Below, one piece after another: positions 55,565-64,000 of a stretch of 64,000 nt of DNA (the first letter of the stretch is position 1; each line of letters starts with the position of its first letter). The translations under genes and the position numbers were made by a program. This stretch comes from Allantophomopsis cytisporea (taxonomy: Eukaryota; Ascomycota; Leotiomycetes; Phacidiales; Phacidiaceae), in assembly GCA_024752435.1 (NCBI GenBank), contig CP103035.1, positions 372,001 to 436,000 on the forward strand, given 5' to 3'. The notes under the pieces are model-generated. The model searched no databases and was not told the origin of the DNA. It saw only the letters and a program-made list of their open reading frames with translations.

Positions 55565-55589
55565 ATGTATGTATGTATGTATGTATGTA
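55565..55589. repeat. (ATGT)6 microsatellite
   Basis: Six perfect ATGT units plus A. It is 10 bp from the palindrome CGCACATATGTGCG at 55600-55613. Confidence 0.95.
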
Positions 55590-55599
55590 CACCATACTG

Positions 55600-55613
55600 C
55601 GCACATATGTGCG
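55600..55613. repeat. 14-nt perfect palindrome
   Basis: CGCACATATGTGCG reads the same on both strands. TACGCAGTAC lies 30 bp downstream. Confidence 0.85.
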
Positions 55614-56828
55614 AAGTTCGACAGATACTTATATACCGCGCATACGCAGTACATACGGAGTACAGCCATATGGAGTACCAGACTGAGCCGGCACCGCGAA
55701 AAGTGTATTTGTGAGCTATCACCAGAAGTTGTGGATTGTCGGAGCTTATTCGCATTCAACGTCGTCACGGAATACCCTTACAAGATGCAATGACCAAGGC
55801 TCAGGGTGTGGATATCTGACGAACAAGTCATATGAGCTTCCATGATTATTTATCTCGACTCAAGATGCATCGTTAGCATTGCATTCTCATCGTCAACGGA
55901 CCTTTTTGGGGGAGACTATTGTTAACGAAAGGCGGCTAGGTACGGTGACAGGACCCTATTTTGGAGGCTAAGCACAGTCCTTCAAGAGCTTGGGGAGATG
56001 TAACGGTGCTGCTAGGTGAAGTAACAGTGAACAGTGGCTGGAAGGCTGTGCGCTACGAATACCGAACGACTGCACGACCTCCAATTCATACTTAAGCATG
56101 ATGAATCTTAAATCGATCACAGAGTTCTGCACTTTTTCCTCAGCCTCCATGACACCGCCATGTTATGCTCGACACCGATGAATACAGGTTGATTATATTA
56201 TCGTCCGAGCACAAAGGAGGCTATGACCAGATCTGAGTATAGATCATAGATGAAATGCAGCGTGTATGGCCCTGGAGGGCTAGCTAATACATAGTATCTT
56301 GAGATGCTTGGGTGTAGCCCCTTCTCTATTCAATCGAGATAAATGTGTCTTAGGTATTATTCGAAGCCCCCTCAAATTCGTCAGCCTTATGGTCATATGG
56401 ACGATGGAGGAAATAAACACCTTCATATCCTGTAATCTGTACTTGTTGGAAACTGAAACAATGACCATGCTCGTTTGTGGTATGCCACGAAGGCCTTGGG
56501 CTTATCTGTGTTTCCGATTTCTCCGCAATGTCGAATACTCAGACATGTGCATTTACTCCGCATGAGATCATAGTGCTACGTTATGCGGTCATCTTTGTGT
56601 GTGTGGATGTATCATAAATGTTTCCTGTGAAACCAAAAGCTCATTGAGAACATCGGACTTATCTTATGATAAGCTTACCTACTCTTTGACCTACCTTTAA
56701 GAATGGAGGTATTCATGAGTATATCAAATATATTATAATCTCCCAGTTCTATCCGTACCAATCACTATTGAATGGCCTTTAAATTTCTACTAATCTTGGA
56801 CTTAGCTTGACAACCTTCTCTAGGAAAT

Positions 56829-56990
56829 ATGAGTTTGGCAGCACAAGCTGTCATCGCTGCTGCTGTCGCAGGGCAACCGGCAGCGACAGAAATGGCAAGT
56901 GATTATACCGACTTCGATGACATGAGATATGTTGCCCCAATCATAGAGCCAGTCAAGCCAAGTAGGCATTCACTCTCACCAAGTAAATAA
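56829..56990 (+). CDS. Possible small open reading frame (53 codons)
   Basis: ATG 56829 to TAA 56988-56990 encodes 53 residues beginning MSLAAQAVIAAAVAGQP, then an acidic stretch (SDYTDFDDMRYV). The Ala-rich start is unlike the surrounding AT-rich sequence, and the local GC content is higher than in the flanks. There is no homologue I recognise. It could also be a first exon, with a GTAAAT donor at 56983. Support is weak. Confidence 0.22.
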   Translation: MSLAAQAVIAAAVAGQPAATEMASDYTDFDDMRYVAPIIEPVKPSRHSLSPSK

Positions 56991-58058
56991 GTCTCATTAA
57001 GTTTCTTCTACTATCTCATTCTACGTATTCAACCATATTGTATGTAGAATAACTATTGCCCCCTGCTAACTTCCCAAACCAGACTTGTTACTCTCAAGAG
57101 CGTGAATCCTAGCCTACTTCAAGAACAAGTTCATGAAGTGCAGCGAGCAAAGATACTACGCGCTCAAACCTGACTTTATTTACAATTTGTTCTTGTCCTT
57201 TCAACCCTTTTACTTCATAGTGCTCACTTTGGAAAGTGAGAACTCTTAAAAGTTAGCTTTAGGAAGATGAAGCAGCATATCCTCGACATCTTCCATGCTT
57301 GACCTGAACTGTGTTTTACCTTGGATCCCATACTATGAGGGAATTTATACATTTCTACACGAGGAAGTTTATCTGGTCAGCAAATGTTAACAAGTGACAT
57401 GTAACAGACTCATGATTCAAAATGACAAAACGACGTTTTCAATAAGTTTCTCTTGGGAGATTTCTCCTTTCGAGGGGTTATTCTCATATTTTTCATGTCA
57501 ACCAAGGTATGTGATATGTTGATTGGGTCAAGTCTTGTCTTCTGACATTTTTAACTGCAAGTAGTCTGTATCTTGGCCCAAACTGTACTGATTCCACTGG
57601 TCGTGACTACCATTTAAACAATGAATGCCACTTTGAGCTTAGCCTTGAACCTTTCAATAGCGTCAACCGCGTATAGATATGATCTCTGTAAGCATTAGGA
57701 AGTGTGAGTACCTTATTAAATTCTCTTAGAAGACTTTTTATGGATACATGCTATATTCATGCGACCTTGGAACGCTACTATCGAAGGGGGGATTAAGCGC
57801 ACAAGTCACCTTAATGACATTGTCATATCGTTGCTCATTACATCGCCTTCGCCTTTTCTTTCTCATCTTTATCTTTTTTCCTCTATCATAATCACATCCT
57901 ATTAAAAGGACACAATATGCCTACTCGAACAGTTGGATGAAAGATTGTAGAGTCATCCGATAACCATACGATCAGCACGAGATAAATAAGTAACCTACAG
58001 CAAACGAACAGATCGAAGTAGGTCAAAAACCTCGAACCTGCGCTGGATATAATACAAT
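56991..58058. other. Intergenic region upstream of the MFS gene
   Basis: This is 1.1 kb of AT-rich sequence with a pyrimidine-rich tract (TCGCCTTCGCCTTTTCTTTCTCATC, about 57842-57870) before the MFS gene, typical of fungal promoters. No gene is seen. Confidence 0.4.
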
Positions 58059-59827
58059 ATGGCGTCACCAGCTCCTCAAGAGTCTACCATGGACCAAATA
58101 CAGGATACTACCAGCGCTCTAAAAGAAAGCTCAGAAGATGGCACACCGTCATCAAGAGTCAGCGGCATCCAAGGGCACGAAACCGATCACATTATTACAA
58201 GGAGAATCACAACTAAGAGAACAGATGGCAAGGTTGAACTCACTGACCACGACGCATATGAGCATCTTGGATTTTCCTTCTCCAACTGGCGCAAGTGGCA
58301 GATCTTAACGGTCATATTTTTCGTTCAGGTTTCCATGAATATCAATGCGAGTTTGTACGCCAACGCCGTGGGAGGCATTTCGGATCACTTCAACATCTCT
58401 CAACAGGCCGCCAGAATAGGACAGGCTGTATTCTTGATTGCGTATGGCTTCGGCAGTGAGCTTTGGGCTCCATGGTCTGAACAGCTCGGACGCAAGCCCA
58501 TCCTCCAAGCCAGCCTGTTTCTTGTCAATATTTGGCAGATTCTTTGTGCTTTGGCTCCAAACTACGGCAGCATCGTTGTCGGTCGTGTTCTTGGCGGTCT
58601 CTCGTCGGCTGGCGGTTCTGTCACTCTCGGTATGGTGGCGGATATGTACGAGCCAGATGAGCAAGGATTCCCTCTGGCTTACATTGTGCTTTCGTCGGTT
58701 GGAGGATCTGCAATTGGTCCCATTGTTGGCGGCTTTATCCAGGAGAATCTGCACTGGCGCTGGGTCTTCTGGATCCAACTTATCATCGGCGTTGCTGCCC
58801 AGCTTATCCATTTCTTTACTGTTCCAGAGACAAGAACTACTATCCTTCTTGAAAAAGTTGCCAAGCAACGTCGTAAGGCTGGGGACACCATGGTATATGG
58901 TCCTACCGAGATCCACGGTAAAAAGCTCCCAATGAAGGAGGTCTTGGACATCTGGTTTCGTCCTTTCAAGATGTTTTTCACTGAACCCATTGTGCTCTTC
59001 CTATCGCTTCTCAGTGGATTCAGTGATGCCCTTATCTTCACCTTTTTGGACTCCTTCACCCCCGTCTTCGCTCAATGGGGCTTCAGCACTGTACAAACTG
59101 GTCTCGCTTTCATCGCGTGAGTTATAATATTCCACGTCCTTGATCAAAATTACTAACCAAGCGTACAGTATCATTATTGGCTATGTCATCGGCTATGTCT
59201 CCTTCCTTCCCTTCATTCATAGAGACAAGAAAATTCGCCAACGTGATCCTACGAAACTGACCCCAGAATCTCGACTCTGGTGGCTTCTATATGGTATATT
59301 CCCACAATCTATCTTTCTCTTCTGACTTGGCTAACAAAAATCCAGTCGCCCCTCTTGAAACAATCGGCCTCTTCGGCTTCGCCTGGACCTCACTCGGCCC
59401 AGAGTCCCACATCCCGTGGGTTGCCCCTCTCATCTTCGCGGCACTGATCGCAATCGCCAACCTCGCAATCTACATGGCCACAATCGACTACATGGTGGCC
59501 GCCTACGGCGAATACGCGGCATCTGCTACAGGTGGTAACGCACTTGCTCGAGATCTCCTTGCAGGAATTGCGGCGATGTATTCCGTTCCATTCTACGAAA
59601 ATATCGGTACCAAGTACAAGCTCCAGTGGCCAACTACCATCCTCGCTATCCTCGCGCTGATCTTCACCTCCCCGATTTATCTGTTTTATTATAAAGGGCC
59701 TGAGATCCGCGCGAGGAGTAAATTTGCAAGTACATTGGCGAATACAAGGGATAATAAGGTCTCCGGGAAGAAGCCCAAGGTGAGGCCTGCTGGGGTTGGG
59801 ACTGTGGAGCATACTGAACGTGTCTGA
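58059..59827 (+). CDS. MFS multidrug/H+ antiporter (DHA1 family)
   Basis: Three exons are inferred: 58059-59116, 59169-59293 and 59346-59827, giving 554 residues. Both introns are 52 nt, and the first has a TACTAACC branch site. After a hydrophilic N-terminus (about 90 residues) come 12 predicted helices. The family motifs are GSELWAPWSEQLGRKP (MFS motif A region), VGRVLGGLSSAGGSV (motif B), and GSAIGPIVGGFIQENLHWRWVFW (motif C with the DHA1 W-RW-FW element). These place it among Flr1/Flu1/Tpo-like plasma-membrane drug-proton antiporters. The substrate cannot be predicted. It stands alone, without biosynthetic neighbours. Confidence 0.93.
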
Positions 59828-60024
59828 GTCTAGGTGAGGACAGGATATTTATAGGCGGCTACCAATATGTACGCATTGGTTCAATATACCCCTTTTGGGT
59901 TGGGCGGGTTTTGGTTCATTTTTAGGAGATGAGCTTTTGTTCTGATGCATATCGAGGACTCTTGGAAGGAGCTGAGTGTAGACATCTCGTCTCCACCGCT
60001 ACTCTTGGATGCCTGTCCACAACG

Positions 60025-60025
<1 letters not shown>

Positions 60026-60054
<29 letters not shown>
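60026..60054. repeat. (CTTT)7 microsatellite
   Basis: Seven tandem CTTT units end at 60054 and are followed by a CTT-rich tract to about 60078. It lies about 200 bp after the MFS stop codon, probably in or near the 3' UTR. Confidence 0.95.
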
Positions 60055-60055
<1 letters not shown>

Positions 60056-61073
60056 GTCTTTTTCTTCTTCTTCTTTTGAGCTGTCTTTCGTACCTAGGAC
60101 ACTAAGTGCTTTCGAATCGATGTATAGATTTCAAATGGCCTATAAAATTGTAATTAGAACATGTGTCAATACACCGTAAATCATGATACTTTTTAAGGAA
60201 TTGGTGTGATGATGAGCCTAGCTCTTGATAATTTATGCAAGATGGGGCTAAGCATTCCACGATAGTAATGGAGACGGATGATTACTTCACTTCAGAGCTT
60301 GAAATACACTATAATGAGGTATCCAACTCTTGAGTATATTGAGTATAAATGTCAGCTCATTATCGTCATCAGGCTTCACATCACTGACTTCAATATTGCA
60401 ACACTATAAGAACAGCGAATTACGATGTTTCTTTCCTCAATCAGTCATGCTGCAAGATTCACAACCTTGATTCATACTTCTCGAATGCTAGAAAGTGTTC
60501 GCTTTCGGAGTGAGCTGCTAGGAATGCCACACCTTCTGTTGATATAGTAACAGGGGATCTCATAATGTCATATGAAATTTCGAATCAAACACTTATTAAG
60601 TATCATCTGGCTTAACGGAATATTGGTTAATGCGTAACCACGCGGTTACAAGTTTGACTCTTTGTAGGCAATATCCTCCTACAAATCTTGAACCATCACC
60701 ATCATCCGTTGGTTACTGTTTTGTGATGATGCAAAGTGGAGCTCAGCACAGGGCAGATTAGAGTTTACTCTGCGGCAACCAAGTCTGACACTCCCTTTTC
60801 CAATTCTGGGAATATCGGAGCAAACCGTCAGCAGTAATATAATTCCTCTGCAAATGCGGATACCGGTTTCTCGTAAGCAACGAGAACATTGCGATGCAGT
60901 GTCAAATCAAAATGTACCTGGCCATCCCAAAGCCTCGCGGATAAATTCCCAAGCGCACATAACGGGAGATGATGCGGATAAGTCTCCGTCCACCAAGCAA
61001 GGTATGCACGCACACACCTGATGATGCATCATCATACCAGCACACAACTTGACTGAACCTCGATTCTCAAGCA

Positions 61074-61094
61074 GTACGCATGTGTACTGCGTAC
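61074..61094. repeat. GTAC-rich inverted repeat
   Basis: GTACGCA (61074-61080) pairs with TGCGTAC (61088-61094) around TGTGTAC. The 10-mer GTACTGCGTA occupies 61084-61093. Confidence 0.85.
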
Positions 61095-62460
61095 CGTACA
61101 GCATGCATACGCACAAGAAGCGGCGGTGCAGCATTCTTTAAAATCTCCTTGAAACCTGCAGATTAACACGTTCACAACTTCCACGCCTCAAACCTTCTCC
61201 TCCCACCCCATCAACCTCTCACGTCAGAGGCATTCATATCCGTAGGTGCATCAACGAGGGGTAAATCCCACCGGCAGCCACGGCAAACCTTCCAGAAGGC
61301 ACATGGCGGCTGACGGCCAACCAATCTCACGGCAAGCGTTGCGAGTCACTGAATTGGGCTTATTAGTTACATTCTTCTGCATCTTTACGGCCGATATCTG
61401 TATGCGGGCCGGGAATTTTCAATTCTGTAATTATGCTGCATATTTGCTTGCTATGGTGGTGGAAAGTAAATTTCGTATCGAGTCATCGTTACTTTCTGCC
61501 TTTTTGCTGAAGGGAAGAGCAGATTACTGCGTGTACAATAGTCTGCAGGGAGAATTGGGTAAGGTTAACAGCATGGCTAGGTAGAGGGAGGCGCATTCTG
61601 CTGTGTACACCATAGCTACAGGGAAAGGGGCTATTTCTATGAGGCACTACGTTCGCACAACTACATGGTTACAGATCTCAACGCGCACGGGAGGAATGAG
61701 ATTCACGAAGAAGATTCAATTGCTTCTCAATGCCCTATGCTACCCCAGCCCCTCAGAGCACCCAAACACCTTGAAATGATTTTTTCTGATTTTCCACACA
61801 TGAAGCAAACGACACCAAGCCATCTACAGACTCTCCAAACACAGCAATCTCCAAAACCTAAGTGTCCTAACATCAACAGAAAACCGACAGCAACCCCCCC
61901 CGAACAACCACCCCTCCTCAGATGCATCACCCATCCTCGTGTACCAAATCCAAACAGCCAACCAAGTAACTCGCCAAAGGGAGAAGTGAAAGAAACATGA
62001 AACCTCTCCAATCTAATGCAGCGCCTCGCTCCAAGCAAATGTAAACGTCTGCGTGCTCTACTCTTTATCTAAATGAAGGAGTCTCTTCTTCCCGTCTTTC
62101 ATGCCACCATATACACAATTCTTACACACAACCATCTAAAGCATCTCTCCTTGTCTATAATGAATACTCCGGAAGGAAAATGAAACGAAAAATAACAAAA
62201 GTTGCTGCCAAAACGAGCAAAACCACTCCATGATTTCGCCGCAAAATGCTATGCTTTGTAAATGAGAAAAACGACTTTTGTCTATGTAGCGTAACCGAAT
62301 TGAATATCGAATATAAATTGGGTGTGAGGAAGGGTTGAAAGTTTCTATCCCCTTGACCTTCTCGAGGAGGGAAAGGCAAAAGGAGGCCCATCCTCGAGGA
62401 GGAGTAGAGAGAACGTTCATGCAAGTACCGTCTAAAATGAAGTGTGCCGTAACCTCGTGT

Positions 62461-64000
62461 CTATTCGTATTTGATGTTACCGTTGATATTTGTGGAAACA
62501 CCAGTCACCGGAGAATCGATCTGTTTATTGATAGGTCTGAAAAGCTGTGCCATATCGAGCGTCAAATCCGTGACTCCATAGTCTTTGCTGATATCACTGA
62601 CGGAGCCCAGCTCTTCACCGCGCTTCGCACTGTCGGAAACAACCCAGCCTTTGACGAGCTTGAGCACATTGATAATCTGTCCAAAGCGTTGATCGGGAGC
62701 CAGTTGCCAGTCATGGCTACGACTGTTCTTGAGAAGATATTTGGCAAGCCAGAAGAAGTGCACACCGTCTCTACAGAAACCAAATCGTCGATAGTGGGTA
62801 GAAGATGGGGGATATTGGTTGGCCATATCATCATCCCATGCCTTCTTCCACTTATCCAAGGCATTGTTGGTTGCCTTGAGCAATTGCTGAGATAGAGGCG
62901 ATTGTCCTTCTACAGGAGTTGCTCTGCCACTGCTGCCCGGCGTGTGCCCATTGAGATCCATACTCTTTCCAACCCAGTCATTCTGCGCGATTGGCGTACC
63001 AGTCGTGCTACCTGAAAGGGCATGGTTATGGATGCTAGGATCTTGGGATGCCTGTCGCTGTACGTTCCAGATCTGTACATGGAGGGCATGGATCAAAATG
63101 AACTTGGAGTATACATTGGTCGTTCCTGGTTGGAGATCATAAACGCTATGCATCAACGCCTTGAGCGCAGAGTGCATCTCCGGTTGTTTTGGCCTGCGGC
63201 TGCCCTCAACGTTCTTGGCTCGTGCGGCTTGTGGGCCGTGGAGACCAAGAGTTTCAGCGCATTGTGTAGCAGATGAGGCATCCCAGGCCGCGTCGTCAGC
63301 TGGAAGAGGGAGGCGAATCTCCAGATTTTCGAATTGAGGTGGAATGTTGAAGTAAATAACCATGGCAGCATCAGTTAAATAGATGAAATAGAGCAACCTT
63401 GATCGTTTTTCTTGCTCAACCCACGTATTCCAGTCAAATGTAGTAGCATTGAAATGCTCGACATTGACGTTAGCTTGATGCAAAACACTAAAGGAATTTG
63501 GAGTTGTGCTTGGATGTGTCAATCCTGCTCTGCGAGCCAATGCTACAATCATAGGGAAGTTTCGTCGAGCGCTTTCGCGCTGGACTGGGGTGCCATTCCA
63601 TATGAACATAGTCTGGATGAGAATAGCAGCTTGGATTTCTTCAAGGTCGGATTTAGTGTTTCCAAGTGCTTCATTACCAAAGTTTATTTCTCCGTTAGGA
63701 TCTCTAGTAATGACAGCGTAAACCCGAGAAGCTCTCTCAAGCACCACCTTGGTTAGCTCCATTAGCTCTCGTACCTGTGAGGAATTGACCCTGTCAGAAT
63801 AAACAGCGCCGATGCAAATCATGGCTAGTAAGAGACCCTCGTAGGTTTCGGTAATTCGGAATGTAGGCATGTGGATGATGGGGAAATGTCCCTGGAAATT
63901 CGTGTACTGTTCGAGGAAGTGTTTGATGTTGTCAGTGGAAAGAGTGCTTTTGATTTCACTACTTTGACCGTTTGTCTGGGAGCCTGGCGGGAAACAAAAG
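62461..64000 (-). CDS. Fungal-specific transcription factor (Fungal_trans domain), 5' end outside window
   Basis: The frame is open from the right edge to the stop at 62461, giving about 513 residues without an intron. The visible part begins in the middle-homology region: HFPIIHMPTFR, then LLLAMICIGAVYSDR, AAILIQTMFIWNG, ARRAGLTHPS and WNTWVEQEKRSRLLYFIYLTDAAMVIYFN, which is the standard Fungal_trans pattern. The DNA-binding domain (probably C2H2 or Zn2Cys6) would lie to the right. The C-terminal half has LKALMHSVYDL and a DKWKKAWDDDMANQYPP helix, resembling C2H2-Fungal_trans regulators. The target genes are unknown. Confidence 0.85.
   Translation of the reverse strand, partial: FCFPPGSQTNGQSSEIKSTLSTDNIKHFLEQYTNFQGHFPIIHMPTFRITETYEGLLLAMICIGAVYSDRVNSSQVRELMELTKVVLERASRVYAVITRDPNGEINFGNEALGNTKSDLEEIQAAILIQTMFIWNGTPVQRESARRNFPMIVALARRAGLTHPSTTPNSFSVLHQANVNVEHFNATTFDWNTWVEQEKRSRLLYFIYLTDAAMVIYFNIPPQFENLEIRLPLPADDAAWDASSATQCAETLGLHGPQAARAKNVEGSRRPKQPEMHSALKALMHSVYDLQPGTTNVYSKFILIHALHVQIWNVQRQASQDPSIHNHALSGSTTGTPIAQNDWVGKSMDLNGHTPGSSGRATPVEGQSPLSQQLLKATNNALDKWKKAWDDDMANQYPPSSTHYRRFGFCRDGVHFFWLAKYLLKNSRSHDWQLAPDQRFGQIINVLKLVKGWVVSDSAKRGEELGSVSDISKDYGVTDLTLDMAQLFRPINKQIDSPVTGVSTNINGNIKYE

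Larger units (their letters stand above)
54407..56828. other. Gene-poor region with ATGT microsatellite and GTAC-rich palindromes
   Basis: This is 2.4 kb without an accepted gene. It contains the ATGT microsatellite (55565-55589), a perfect 14-nt palindrome (55600-55613) and the TACGCAGTAC motif (55643-55652). Frames at 54484-54843 and 55319-55793 lack domains and overlap others. Confidence 0.5.
59828..62460. other. Gene-poor region
   Basis: This is 2.6 kb between the MFS gene and the transcription factor 3' end. It contains the CTTT repeat at 60026-60054, the GTAC-rich hairpin at 61074-61094, and no convincing coding frame. Frames at 61246-61584 and 61665-62000 have no domain or codon signal. 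Confidence 0.45.

Noticed and set aside
58305..58916. 203-codon minus-strand open frame
   Set aside because: Antisense to the MFS transporter exon 1, with no features.
62335..62895. 186-codon plus-strand open frame
   Set aside because: Mostly antisense to the transcription factor gene; no domain.
1..64000. CRISPR array, secondary-metabolite cluster, intact transposon or viral insertion
   Set aside because: No regularly spaced repeats, no PKS/NRPS/terpene core genes, and no transposase, reverse transcriptase or viral reading frame seen on either strand.

Overview
The window is nuclear DNA of a filamentous ascomycete. The genes carry short spliceosomal introns (45-80 nt, GTRNGT donors, CTAAC/CTGAC branch points, YAG acceptors), and the protein set is typical of filamentous ascomycetes: CFEM-Pth11 receptor, TOK channel, RING-H2 proteins, a fungal-specific transcription factor and ceramide glucosyltransferase. 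The overall style suggests Leotiomycetes (Sclerotinia/Botrytis-like), but that is inference. No CRISPR array, operon, virus, intact transposon or obvious biosynthetic cluster is visible. Most genes are housekeeping and sit on both strands without functional grouping.

Layout. 1-0.3 kb: C-terminal end of a probable GT31-like/PAN protein. 1-9 kb: Ape1-type M18 aminopeptidase (-), TRM61 (-), and cysteinyl-tRNA synthetase (+), the last two divergent. 10.4-11.8 kb: secreted RNase T2. 12-15.6 kb: gene-poor stretch with tRNA-Ser(AGA) and tRNA-Arg(ACG). 15.6-17.3 kb: amino-acid permease. 18-21.6 kb: a greatly enlarged SEN2. 22.1-23.9 kb: ceramide glucosyltransferase. 24.3-27.8 kb: Crb2/Rad9-like BRCT checkpoint protein. 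28-30 kb: Ca3427/THI5-like binding-protein fold and UBC7. 31-32.7 kb: zinc-ribbon/RING-H2 E3. 34-36.7 kb: TOK1-type K+ channel. 38.9-40.2 kb: END3. 40.9-44.3 kb: a second RING-H2 gene with duplicated upstream exons. 45.4-48.3 kb: dual-specificity-phosphatase-like protein and SPO7. 49.7-51.3 kb: CLD1-like cardiolipin deacylase. 51.7-52.5 kb: AhpD/CMD-like protein. 52.6-54.4 kb: eight-exon CFEM-Pth11-like GPCR. 54.4-58 kb: gene-poor. 58-59.8 kb: MFS drug/H+ antiporter. 62.5-64 kb: fungal transcription factor running off the right edge.

Genes related by theme rather than by linkage are tRNA biology (TRM61, SEN2, CysRS, two tRNA genes), ubiquitin (UBC7, two RING-H2 proteins), membrane lipid (SPO7, CLD1, ceramide glucosyltransferase) and environmental sensing or transport (TOK1, permease, MFS, GPCR).

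The most unusual items are: an approximately 800-residue acidic, partly repetitive insert inside SEN2; a diverged tandem duplication of an exon-intron unit in front of the second RING gene; a 255-bp ATG-free, presequence-like leader in frame with CLD1; paired start codons suggesting dual targeting of CysRS; and a GTACTGCGTA 10-mer that recurs at four intergenic sites beside palindromes or microsatellites. I did not find a convincing wholly new multi-gene system. Exon boundaries were assigned by hand from splice signals and reading frame; none has transcript support.
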